Of a stretch of 64,000 nt of DNA, positions 36,061 through 47,742 are shown one piece after another. The notes beneath the pieces were generated by a model. That model was not told the DNA's origin, ran no database searches, and saw only the letters and a list, made by a program, of their open reading frames with translations. The DNA is taken from contig CM046454.1 in assembly GCA_025506515.1 (NCBI GenBank), positions 65,703,445-65,767,444 of the forward strand, written 5' to 3'. Positions within the stretch are counted from its first letter, which is position 1. Each line of letters starts with the position of its first letter. This DNA is from Flaveria trinervia. Its lineage: Eukaryota; Streptophyta; Magnoliopsida; Asterales; Asteraceae. The position numbers were made by a program, and so were the translations under genes.

Positions 36061-39000
36061 CCCGAGGACGTGCTTTCAACATCAACGCAAATCAAGCACA
36101 AGCAAACAATGATGTGGTAAATGGTATGTTAACTTACCTTTGACTTGTGTAACCTAATTCTTTTCATGCGTTAACTGTATCGTTAAATACCTTTAAAACT
36201 GAACAGGTATGTTCCTTATTAATAACACTTATGCATATGTCCTATTTGATTCTGGAGCCGATAAGAGTTTTGTTTCGTTAGAGTTTGAACCCATACTTGC
36301 TAACCACATATGAAACTAGAAAGATCTCTCACCGTTGAAGTTGCCGATGGAGAACCGATCACCGTTGATGTCGTTATTCGTGATTGGATCTTAAGTCTTG
36401 ACACACACAATTTCCTTATTGATCTTATTCCTATGAAACTTTGAAGCTTCGACATCATCATTGGTATGGATTGGTTAGCCAAACACCATGCCGAGATCAT
36501 TTGTTTCAAGAAGTGCATCCGTATACCATTACCCTCCGGTGACACACTGAAGGTGTTCGGTGAAAAATCTTCCAAATGACTTAAACTCATGTCTTGCACT
36601 CAAGCCCAAAAGTGCTTAAGCAAGAAGTATATGGCTTTCTTGGCTTACGTGGTCAACACGAAAGTCAAAGGGAAAGAGCTTAAGGATGTCCCTATTGTAC
36701 GAGACTTTCCTAAAGTATTTCCCGATGACCTTAGTGGTTTACCTCCCGTGCGTGAAGTCGAGTTTAAAATTGACTTGATACCAGGAGCAAACCCCGTGGC
36801 TAAGTCACCATATCGACTTGCACCATCGAAAAAGCAAGAACTCTCTAGTCAACTTTAAGAGTTATCCGAGAAGGGCTTCATTCGTCCTATTTCTTCGCCT
36901 TGGGGTGCACCTGTTCTTTTTGTGAAGAAGAAAGATGGATCGTTTCGTATGTGCATCGACTATCGTGAGCTTAACAAGCTTACAATCAAGAATCGTTATC
37001 CTCTCCCTCGCATCGATGACTTGTTTGACCAACTTCAAGGAGCTGCTATTTTCTTGAAGATCGATTTACGTTCTGGCTATCATCAATTGCGAGTCCATGA
37101 CGATGATATCCCTAAGACTGCATTTCGTGCTCGTTATGGGCACTATGAGTTCATGGTCATGCCTTTTGGCTTAACCAATGCTCCTGCTGTCTTCACGTAT
37201 CTCATGAACCGAGTATGCAAGCCTTATCTAGACAAGTTTGTGATCGTCTTTATTGATGACATACTTATCTACTCCAACTCCAACACCGATCATGAACTGC
37301 ATTTGAGATTGGTTCTTGAGTTGTTGAAGAAAGAGCAATTGTACATGAAGTTCTCGAAGTGTGACTTCTGGCTCGAGAAAGTTCAATTTCTAGGACACGT
37401 GGTGAATAGCCAAGGAATTCACATTGATCCTGCAAAGGTGGAAGCTGTGAAGAATTGGTGTGTTCCTACAACACCTACAGAAGTTTGTTCTTTTCTTGGT
37501 CTTGCTGGTTATTATCGGCGATTCATTGCCAACTTCTCGAGGATCACGAAGCTGCTCACATCTTTGACACAAAAGAATAAACCATTTGAGTGGGGCTCCG
37601 AGCAAGAAGAAGCTTTTGAAGCATTAAAGCACAAACTGTGCAATGCTCCTATCTTGACCTTACCCGATGGAAACGATGATTTCACCGTATATTGTGATGC
37701 ATCAAAACAAGGCCTTGGTTGTGTTCTCATGCAACGAGGAAAGGTCATAGCTTATGCATCGAGACAATTGAAGGTCCATGAGGTGAATTACACAACACAT
37801 GATCTTGAACTTGGAGCTGTCGTGTTGCCTTGAAGATTTGGAGACATTTTCTGTATGGTACTCAATGCATTGTCTACACCGATCATAAAAGCCTTCAACA
37901 CATCTTTAATAAAAAAGATCTCAATATGAGACAACGTCGTTGGGTGGAGTTGATTAGTGACTACGATTGTGACATTCGATACCATCCTGGTAAGGCAAAT
38001 GTTGTAGCCGACGCTCTAAGTCGAAAGAGTCACAACAAGACAATCTTGTTCCAAGAAATTCGCGGTCGACGACAATGGTTTGACACGTTGGGTGAGTTTG
38101 ATACTGAGATTCGACTAGATGTCAACGAGATTACTGTTACAAAACCTGAGAATAGATAGTGACATCGAGTCTAGTATCTTGGAGGCTCAACAAATGGTGC
38201 AACGAGAAGGAAGAATGAAAGATGAACTGGAGCATAATCTTTTAACCCGATTGGAAATGAAACCTAATGGATTGATGTACTTCGCAAATCGAATTTGGGT
38301 TCCAAATCCTGATAATCTTTGTACCTTTATCATGAACGAAGCTCATCAAACTCGTTATTCTATTCATCCTGGCTCCGATAAGATGTACATGGACCTACAT
38401 GGTCAATATTGGTGGCCTGGAATGAAGAAAGATATAGCGACTTATGTAGCTAAGTGCCTCATGTGTACGAAGGTTAAAGCCGAACATCAACATCCAATTG
38501 GATTACTTGAGCAACCCGAGATTCCTATGTGGAAGTGGGAACACATATCCATGGACTTCATAACCAAGTTGCCCCGAACCTCCTGAGGACATGATAGCAT
38601 ATGGTTGATCATTGACTGATTGACCAAATCGGCACATTTCATACCCATACGCGACACTTACAAGACATCAAGGTTGGCTCGTATATACGTTGATGAGATT
38701 GTAAGTCGTCATGGGGTACCTCTGCACATCATATCCGACCGAGATGCTCGTTTCACTTCACACTTTTGGCTGTCTATTCAAGAACTCTTGGGTACTCAAT
38801 TGGACCTAAGCACAGCTTACCATCCTCAAACTGATGGTCAAACCAAGCGAACGATCCAAACCTTGGAAGATTTGCCACGCCTGTGTGTCCTTGACTTTAG
38901 TGGTAATTGGGATACGCATCTACCGCTCGCGGAATTTTCGTATAACAATAGTTATCTCTCGAGTATCAAAATGGCACCGTTTGAAGCACTTTATGGTCGT

Positions 39001-39600
39001 AAATGTCGTTCACCGATCTGCTAGACCGATATTGGTGAAAACTTCATCACTGGTCCTGAACTTATACAAGAGATGACCGATAAAGTTTCTATCATCCGCA
39101 AGAACCTTGAAGCGACAAGAAGTCGTCAAAAGCGCTATGCTGACAAGTGACGTAAGCCATTGGAATTCCAAGTTGGGGAGATGGTTCTTCTTAAGGTTTC
39201 ACCGTGGAAGGGTGTGGTTCACTTTGGAAAGAAGGGTAAACTGACTCCAAGATTTGTAGGACCTTTCAAAATCCTAAAAAGGATTGGGAAAGTGGCTTAT
39301 AAACAGGAACTACCTTCCGACCTTAGTGGAGTTCATCCTGTGTTTCACGTGTCAAACTTGAGGAAATGCTTGGACGACGAAAGTCTATATGTTCAGCTGG
39401 AAGACATTCAGATCGACGAGTCCTTGCATTTTGTCGAGAAGCCTGTTGAGATCATGGACCGCATAATGAAGAAGACTAGAACCACAACAACCCCAATCGT
39501 CAAGGTTCGTTGGGAGAATAAGCGAGGCGCTGAATTTACTTGAGAGCGTGAGGAGCATATGAAGAAGAAGTACCCGTTCTTATTCGTATAGTTTCATTTT
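36061..39600 (+). pseudogene. gypsy pol: protease, reverse transcriptase, RNase H, integrase, chromodomain-like end
   Basis: The region starts at the gag end with a retropepsin motif (FDSGADKSFVS, near 36247). The RT has FRMCIDYRELN and the active site FIDDILIYS (near 37250). RNase H follows (YCDASKQGLG, near 37690). The integrase has the HHCC finger (HPGSDKMYMDLHGQYWW ... CLMC, 38365-38470), a D-D-E core (38550-38980) and a C-terminal chromodomain-like end (VRWENKRGAEFT, near 39510). Stops at 36310, 36856, 38584, 38617, 39022, 39148 and 39541 and frameshifts near 37833 and 38150 make it non-functional. Most of these stops fit C-to-T or G-to-A change. Confidence 0.92.
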
Positions 39601-39626
39601 TCTTAATTTCGGGACAAAATTCTTTA

Positions 39627-39639
39627 AAATTGGGGAGAC
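39627..39639 (+). other. 3' polypurine tract of the gypsy element
   Basis: AAATTGGGGAGAC abuts the start of the 3' LTR (TGTTACATTTCG), the normal arrangement in gypsy elements. Confidence 0.8.
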
Positions 39640-40225
39640 TGTTACATTTCGTATTTTTGTTAACTAAAAGTTAACTTCGTTCATTCTATTAAGGGCCATT
39701 ATGTCAATTATGGAACTCATGTGTTGTTTATGCTTATTCTTTTTGGTTGTCATTAAATTTTAATTTATAAAAGTTAAAATAAAAATATCAAAAATATTAA
39801 TTATGTTAATATTAATAATAGTAATAATAATACAAGTTATAATTATGATAATAATACTAATAATAATAACTATAATGATAATAACACTTATAATAATAAT
39901 AATAATAATAAGAAACTTAATGATCTTAAATTAGAACTAATTCAAGTTAGGGGGTTGGTTTTGTCATTTTGGAAACTTTAAATGAATGTTTTTGCATGAT
40001 ATGATAAACAAAACAAACTACAAGGGGTGAAAGTGTAAAATTAATAAAAACCCAAAACTTCCCCCTTCCATTTCCCGTAAATCCGGCCACACCGCCGGCC
40101 AAGCTCCGGTGAGCTTCAAAACGCCAAAAACCCCTCGGTTCGAAGTCCAAAATCGTTTCAAATTAACTCGTGTGCGTGATTCGAACCTTAATGCACCTAA
40201 TAAGTGAGGATTAAACGTCGAATAC

Positions 40226-40387
40226 CACCCAATCGAGTGTATAACCGTAGCACCTTAAACCCATAACCGTTTAGGCATTAAACCGCAATGATAATCAAAT
40301 TAAAGACACCCAATCGAGTGTATAACCGTAGCACCTTAAACCCATAACCGTTTAGGCATTAAACCGCAATGATAATCAAATTAAAGA
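40226..40387 (+). repeat. 81-bp tandem duplication in the gypsy 3' LTR
   Basis: Two units, 40226-40306 and 40307-40387, both beginning CACCCAATCGAGTG, are essentially identical. The 5' LTR has a single copy, so the duplication arose after insertion or in the parent's 3' end. Confidence 0.85.
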
Positions 40388-40849
40388 CACCTACACGATC
40401 GTTTAACCATACCTAAGCTTCTACACAACGTAATTTTACCTGAAAACACACAAACATAATGCTTCGATCATCGACACCGTCGCGGTCTGCAAGCTAATCG
40501 AAATCCATACTCTGATCTATCTCAACTGAAATTGGTAAAGGGATTTGAATCAAGAACCACATCCGAAGCTATCCTTAAGTTTAATTCGATTATCATCAAC
40601 GTTTGATCATCGATTAGACACCAGACGTTCGCGGCTTGTTCTTCGTACTGTTCATCTTTTGTTCTACATCAAATTGGGTAATTGAATACATGAATCTGTT
40701 CGAATTGACATAGGGAACGAAAGCCCCATGATTATCAACATTAACAATAAAGATTTGATCTTCAATTTGGTCCAAAACAAACTAGGGTTCAAATGGTTTG
40801 GGGGATCCTCTGTAATTGTTTTTTTTTAATTTAGAAACCACATTCTAGC

Positions 40850-40925
40850 AAGGTTGCAGCCCTAGTCTACTGGTTACACATACACACATCAACCTTGAGG
40901 TCCCAGGTTCGAACCTGGGCACCCT
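40850..40925 (+). repeat. tRNA-derived, SINE-like segment in the gypsy 3' LTR
   Basis: This is the counterpart of 35430-35505. Here both pol III boxes match their consensus: TAGTCTACTGG (40863-40873) and GGTTCGAACC (40906-40915), 32 bp apart. A T-rich run for termination is seen soon after (ATTTTTTAAGG). Confidence 0.6.
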
Positions 40926-42100
40926 CAAACATTTTTTAAGGCTTTTCAGCCCTTAAATAAATTATAGAAAATTTTTAATAAATATAAAAAGGGTTTTTGT
41001 AAACTTTAAATATTTTTTTCAGACATCAAATTGTTTTCTGTAATTTTTCTATATTTAATTAATTAGTTATCTTTTTAATAAATCATTTTAACAAAGGTTG
41101 TTCTTGGATTATTTCTATTAAAAGGGATTTTGAATAATAAATTAATAAATTACTATTGGTCCAAATATTACCATTAAGTTATTATCGTTAAAATCATGAT
41201 TATTTCAAATGTTTATTCAATTTTATATTTAAACTTCACTAGCTATTATAGATGATTTAATGTTATTTTCTTTATAATAATTTACATAAATGGTATATTT
41301 CTTTGTTATATTATTTAGACTACTACAAAGATCCCCAAACTCCACTTGAAACTTTAGTTCTCGTTAAATCAATAATTCTATTATTAAACTTAAATCTTGT
41401 AAATACATATGTTTAGGTGCCTTGTGACGTTCATTTTGGAACAACGTTTATTATCAATCTTCATTCTTATACTTATTTTTCCAAGTGAGTTTCCTTGCCC
41501 CTTTTTATGTTTTTCACACTATTTTGGGGTGAAACATGATACTTATACATCATACACTTATAAACATTTAAACTTGTAAAGCACTTGCAATTTATCTTTA
41601 TATTTTATCATGGTTATTTGTGTGTTGTATGTGTTATATGAGAGACATAGTTTGTTTACAATCATTAACTATTGCTAGCTTGGCGACGTCTTAGATCTTT
41701 GGGCCTGGCAAGCCTATTTGGTGCTAAAGCCCCATTGCCGGCTCCTGATGACGTATGCTTGTTCATCATGGGAACCAAATACACTTAGCTAATCTATATA
41801 CTTGTAATCAAGTCGAGGTTTGGTTGTAACAATATGTGTTCTATAACCTTACTAACTTATAACCTATGACATGATATGAAGCTTGCAATAATTTAGGATG
41901 TGGACCTAGTAATAATAAAAAGTTTATTTTTTTGTCTTGTTATGTTTGAACTTATTTCATGTTTGGAACTTATGTTTGTAATGCCTTTCGATACTTATAA
42001 TTTTAATATTTACATTTAAATATAGTGTTATGTGGCTGTGAACAATCTTAACCCTCACATCTCGATGTTTCCGCCGTCAAGGTTGGGGTGTAACAAAGAA

Positions 42101-43170
42101 GGAAAAAGATCTGCCCTCACCCTCAAATGGACAGTGGGTAGAATTTATGATGTGTGATGCCTCTGAGTCACCCAAGCTAGTTAAGGCTGGGTCCCTAACC
42201 TAAACTAATCATTTCCTTTAAATGTGCAGGGTGTCCGCTATAGTGCTTCTACAAATACCTGGATTGTTGATAGCAGAGCATCAAGGCACATGACTGGGAA
42301 CTTGTCTCTCTTGTCAAATATCAAACAAATTAAAGGAGGACACGTTTCGTTTGCTGGAAATAAAGGAGGTTACATCACCACTCAAGGGGAAGTGGGAAAC
42401 CAGAAAGTGAAGTTTGATAAGGTAAACTATGTTCAACAACTTCAAAATAACTTACTTTTTGTATCCCAAATCTGTGACAAAGGCTTTAAGGTAGTCTTTG
42501 ACAACAAGAAGTGCTATGTGTTGAAGAAGGATTATGTAATCCCGGAGGATCAAGTCTTAATGTCAGCTTCAAGATATGACGATTTATATGTCTTGGATCT
42601 ATCAAAGACCTCCACAACTGATCATCAAGTACAATTCTTCTTGTCAAAGGCAACAGAGAATGACTCCATCTTCTGGCATAGGAGAATGGGACACATAAAC
42701 CCCTAGAAGATAAATCACTTGATCCAAAATTATCTAGTGCGTGGAGGTAAACGTTAAGAACTTCCAATTACGGATATTTCTGTCGCTTGTAAGAAAGGAA
42801 AACAGACCAAGAAGGCTCATAAGGCTAAGAAATTTAATTCCATTGAGTTGCCTCTTGAGCTTCTTCACATGGATCTGTTTGGTCTAGTCAGTACGAGGAG
42901 CATTGCTAGCGACTTGTACTGCTATGTAGTTACGGATGATTACTCAAGATTCTCTTGGGTGATGTTTCTGAAATCCAAATCAGATACATTTCAATCATTC
43001 AAAGAGCTGGTAACTACATTGGATTCACTTTACAAGCTGAAGGTACGACAAGTTCGCTTAGACAACGATACCAAGTTCAAGAACCAATGGATGGAGGCAT
43101 TCTGCAAAGAAAAAGGAATTGTGCACCAGTTCACATCTGCCTACACTCCTCAAATGAACGGAGTTGTAAC
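42101..43170 (+). pseudogene. End of gag, protease and truncated integrase of element B
   Basis: After the gypsy element the gag end continues to about 42200. The protease motif reads DSRAS (42269-42283) in place of the usual DSGAS, a change next to the catalytic Asp. A pre-integrase segment ends in FWHRRMGHINP. The integrase core (LLHMDLFG ... YCYVVTDDYSRFSWV ... RLDND) runs to 43170. There the coding jumps to a segment matching position 340 in element A, so the integrase C-terminal half is deleted. Stops at 42704 and 42755 add to the decay. Confidence 0.88.
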
Positions 43171-45187
43171 CGATTATGATGGATTCTTTCAGTCCTTCAA
43201 CATCCTTCTCTCCCCTCCTAAAGATGAGTTAGCAATCAAAATGATGTATGATGTCTTAAACACACCGTCACAAGACTCAACAACATTAGGTGCACAAGGT
43301 GAGTCTTCCGGTCATTCAGGGGGAGCACTGGAAGTAAGTGACTCTTCCTTGATGATGAAGAGGTGGATCAGGAGGAATAGGTTCCTACTACTGCAAGTAA
43401 ACAAGCATTTGATGTTGATGCCTCTGACACTTCGGAACCTCACACCCCCACTGCCTCAGATACCGAACCTGCTGTTCACAATCTGGAAAATGAGGTAGTT
43501 GTACCCACCACTCCTAGATCACGCCTAAATGTTTATCATCCTCTAGATAATGTCATTAGGGATTAAGATCAGGAGTTCAGACAAGAAATCAGCTATACTC
43601 AGCTGATTATGCCTCGATAATGAAAATGGGTATCTTCACGATGGTGCATATTTATGTTTTGTGTCTCAATATGAGCCAAAATATGTTAGTGAAGCCCTAA
43701 ACGACGATGCATGGGTGAGTTCCATGCAAGAAGAACTTCTTCAATTCAAGAAGTTAGATGTATGAACACTGGTTGATAGACCTAAAGGTGCTAAGGTCCT
43801 TGGCAAAAAAATGGGTCTTGAAATGCAAGAAAGATGACCAAGGGGTCATAATCAGAAACAAGGCTCGACTTGTAGTTCAAGGATTTTGACAAGTCGAGGG
43901 GATTGATTACAATGAAGTCTTTGCACCTGTGGCGAGAATGGAAGCAATCCGTATCTTCCTAGCCTATGCCTCTTACATGAAGATTAAATATCAACGGGAT
44001 GTAAAGAGTGCATTTCTTCATGGTGAAATCGGGAGACAGTGTACGTAGTCAACCCGAAGAATTTGAGGATCCGTATCATCGGAACAGAGTTTTCAAACTA
44101 GACAAGGCTCTCTACGGGCTCTACCAAGCCCCAAGAGCATGGTATGAAAAACTCTCAACTCATCTTGTGAAACATGGCTTTCGCAGAGGAGTAATTGATT
44201 GTACACTATTCATCAAAGAAAATGATGGTGACTTACTGCTAGTTCAAATCTATGTTGATGACATAATCTTCGGTTCCAAAAATGAAGATTTATATAAAGA
44301 ATTTGGAGCAGTAATGAAAGCTGAATTTAAAATGAGTGCCATGGGAGAGATTAAGTTCTCTCTCGGGTTATAGGTGAATCAGACACCAAAGGGCGTATTT
44401 ATACATCAGACCAAGTATGTAGGTGATATCCTAAGTCGGTTTGATATGAAGAATGCTTCAGCAGTTGGGACTTCACTTGCTACAAACCACGACGTAGCAA
44501 CCGACGAAAATGTCTGGTGGATGCCACCATGTACCGAGGAATGCTCGGATCCCTCATGTACCTCACTGCCTCAAGACCTGATATCATGTACGCGACATGT
44601 CTCTGCTCCAGATTTCAGGCGAAACCAAAAGTCAACCATCTCATAGGAGTCAAAAGGATATTTTGTTATCTGAAGGGTACTCCAACACTTGGGTTGTGGT
44701 ATCCTCATGATGATGACTTTGAGCTTACAGCGTACAGTGACTCGGATTATGGCGGCTGCAAAATGAACTACAAGTCAAGTTCAGCAGGATGTCAATTCTT
44801 TGGGAGAAGATTAGTCACGTGGCAGTGTAAGAAGCAGACATCAGTTGCTTTGTCAACTTGTAAAGCTGAATACATTGCTGCTGCAAGCTGCTGTTCTCAA
44901 ATCATCTGGATTCAACAGCAAATGCGGGACTATGGTTTGAAATTCTCTAAAACTCCCATATTTGTTGATAATTCTACTGCTATAGTCGTAACTAAAAATC
45001 CAGTCCAACATCCTAAGACCAAACACATCGGAATTAAATATCACTTTATACGTGATTGCTTTGAAAAGAATTTAATCGATATTGCTAAAATTAATACGGA
45101 CTTTCAACGTGCTGACCTCTACACAAAAGCTTTTGATAAACCAAGGTTTTTATATCTGCTAGAGGTCAACGGGGTGAAAAAAAAGTG
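43171..45187 (+). pseudogene. Reverse transcriptase and RNase H of element B, decayed
   Basis: The RT has the family block LYGLYQAPRAWYEKL (near 44120) and the active site YVDD (near 44250). Stops and frameshifts occur near 43600, 44040, 44371 and 44510. The RNase H region (44517-45188) is open and ends like that of element A. Nucleotide similarity to element A is high throughout. Confidence 0.93.
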
Positions 45188-47095
45188 AAGTGATTCCAGA
45201 CAATGAAAGTACATAGTCCGACGAGTAGACTTATTTTTATTTATTTTCTTTTAGTTTTATTTTATTTCTTCGCCTATTAAAATTCTAAACGCAAAAACAT
45301 TTTCGGCTTTAGAATTTTAGGGGGAGAATAAGTTAAATTAGTACTAAATTAGTTGTTTCAATTTCAGGACTTAAAAAAACAAAAGAGGAGGACAACCTAG
45401 CTAATAGAAATGAGATCGCATGTGTGATATTGATTCAGTGTTTATGGAAAATGATAGTACACAGGAACCAAGAGTTTGGGACTTTAAAAGAATGTAATTG
45501 ATTAAGATGCAAAATTCAAAGTATAAGTCTGATAATTCTAAGCAACATAAAAGGAAAAATGATAGTAAAACTAGCTGCTACTAAGGTAACACGAAGAAAG
45601 TAGACGTAAAGATTGCTAGACCTCTACATGATGTGTCGGTAGATTCAACACAATAGATGATTAGACCTAATTGGTGATCTAAGCTCAAACTAAGTTGTTC
45701 AACAAGCTATGGGTTATCATCTTATCACTGGTTAACACAATCAACGAAGTTCCAATAAGGGGTGACAAGCAAAATAAACGCCACAAATGTATGCGGATGA
45801 CCATAAAAATGAGCAAAGCACATGAAAAATGCAAAAAGCAATCAAGCTAATAACCTATATTGTTGGTGCGATCTGTGCAAAAAGAATATAATTGCTCAAA
45901 CAAGAAGATAGGTTGTGTGTCTCTCTGCTGTGCGGTGGCACTGACCTGAGGATAAGCATAACCTAAATATTCTAGAATTCATTGTTGTTTGCGCCTCTCT
46001 ACTATGCGGTGGCATTGACCTGAGGCTTAGCATCTCTTTGAAAGCTCTAGAATATTTTCTTCTTGTATAATACCCGTAGACCGCTCAAAAATTTCCTGAG
46101 GAACGTTGATTACCATATAAGCGTGGGATCCACAAATGCTTGTTGAAATAATTAAACCTTAAATCATCACCAATCTGTGTCAAAAATCTGTGTATGGATT
46201 TAATAGGACAAGTATACTGACAATCATCGTGAGCTGCAACTCTTGAAAGTCAAAATCACTGTATGCATCTTGTAGCTCTAGTATGATTTCCTAAACTTGC
46301 TAATGACTCTTGATGAAAACAAGAATCTAGCATCAAAAGCTTTGGTAAAATGTCCCAAATGATTTGATTAACCTGTATGATTCCATAATGAATCGTTCCA
46401 GTTATATTCAAAGTAACTTGACGCTATACTGTCCAGGAAGAAAAATCTGGTAGATACTTTTCTTAGGATTTCAACCTCACACAAAAATACAAAAGCATGT
46501 TTTTAGCTTTGTTTTATGTCTAGTTGTTTAATTTAGTTAAATTCAGTTAATTTAGTAGGTAATTGTCGGACTACGCATCGGAAGTCAATCTGGGATTCAC
46601 ACACTAAAAAGGGCACGTCTGAGGTGACTAAGTTTTTATTGTTAAACAGATTACATCTGCGGTGATCAACAGTTTTCTAACTTAAAATGGTCATGTCTGA
46701 GATGATCAATGGTCAAAATGTCTTATCAATAAGTAAAAGGGCTAAGTGTATGAATGGTCATAAGGTCAAAATCATAAGTATGAGTCATTTGCACGACTGG
46801 ACCATGAGTATGGACCAATCATACGATTGGACCATACATATGAGCCCAATCACATGACTAACCCACACGTATGGACCAGATATGCGATTGGACCATAAGC
46901 ATGGGTCAATCCATATGATTGGATAATCAGAATGAAGCAATCGCGCGAATGGAGGTGACCAAATAAGATAGTCGCATGACTGAAACCTAGTCGCACGACT
47001 GAAGGTGACTGATTGTACCAGTCACACGACTGAGCCTCAGTCGCACGAATCAAGAGTGCAAATAGGTTCAGTCGCACGACTGGAGGAAACCCTAG
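45188..47095 (+). other. Non-coding spacer of element B
   Basis: The order matches element A: internal polypurine tract (AGGGGGAG, 45319-45326), the direct-repeat pair (45919-45953, 45992-46026), hairpins with the GTCTGAG-type loop (46612-46708, clearest 46688-46708) and a palindrome array (about 46780-47082). The clearest palindrome, CAGTCG-CA-CGACTG, lies at 47069-47082, 13 bp before the TATA box. Confidence 0.8.
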
Positions 47096-47104
47096 TATAA
47101 ATAG
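47096..47104 (+). promoter_or_regulatory. TATA box of the putative internal promoter (element B)
   Basis: TATAAATAG follows the palindrome array, as TATAAATA does in the LTR. A predicted leader exon, an intron (47214-47738) and the extra ORF lie downstream. The context is a good match to a plant TATA box; activity is inferred. Confidence 0.6.
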
Positions 47105-47213
47105 AGGGGCAGTCGGTCCCAGTCACTCATTACCCCCAAATCGCCCCTAAATCGCACGGTTGTACCGTTACGCTGCCAAAATCTTGATTGAGTGTCATAG
47201 ACTGATTATACAG

Positions 47214-47738
47214 GTAATGTGCGGCATTATCCACTCAAAGGCTCATCAAATCGTCCCCTAGATCGACACAATTGAGCCCTAATAAGAACCGAAACTTAGT
47301 ACACAAAATAAACCTTAAAACTAAGTAAATCGCTAACTTAAAATGTGTTAGATGTTAATTGGAACGATTGCGAGTCTAATGAGCCAAACCACAACGTCTA
47401 ACATCAAGTTTTGCTCAAAATTTGAATTTGAATGGAAACACAGACTGTCATGCAAATAGACTTACTGATGAACTTCAATCGCACGATTGAGCTGGGCGAA
47501 TGGCACAATCGCACGACTATACCATGCATTTGAGTTCAGTCGCACGACTGTGTCAACCGCATGGGACAGCATACGATTAAGCCCAGTCACTTTCTCAATC
47601 GCATGAATGAGGTTAATCTCATGACTCAGACTCAGTCGCACTGTCCATTCGCACAATAGAACAGAAGGATTCAAGTCCAATAAAATCAAATGTCATTCAG
47701 TTACACACACTCTAATGTTTATCTATCTTGTGTTACAG
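47214..47738 (+). other. Predicted leader intron of element B
   Basis: The donor is CAG|GTAATG and the acceptor TTGTGTTACAG|CAGC. The intron holds a second palindrome array (47463-47660), including TCAATCG-CA-CGATTGA at 47475-47490. Both sites and the array are shared with element A. Confidence 0.5.
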
Positions 47739-47742
47739 CAGC

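Larger units (their letters stand above)
34249..42095 (+). mobile_element. Ty3/gypsy chromovirus-like element nested in gag of element B
   Basis: The ends are TGTGACATTTTG (5') and GGTGTAACA (3'). The 5-bp target duplication AAGAA (34244-34248 and 42096-42100) is perfect. The copia gag frame resumes on the far side. The 3' LTR is complete, but the 5' LTR is truncated and fused straight to the gag/protease region, so primer-binding site and most of gag are missing. Pol has many stops. It is younger than element B's insertion, yet decayed. The chromodomain-like C-terminus of integrase points to a chromovirus, possibly Tekay. Confidence 0.93.
39640..42095 (+). mobile_element. Complete 3' LTR of the gypsy element
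   Basis: The 2456-bp LTR runs from TGTTACATTTCG to GGTGTAACA. It contains the SINE-like segment, with a perfect A box TAGTCTACTGG (40863-40873) and B box GGTTCGAACC (40906-40915), and an 81-bp tandem duplication (40226-40387) absent from the 5' LTR. TAA-rich microsatellites lie at 39822-39912. Confidence 0.92.
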
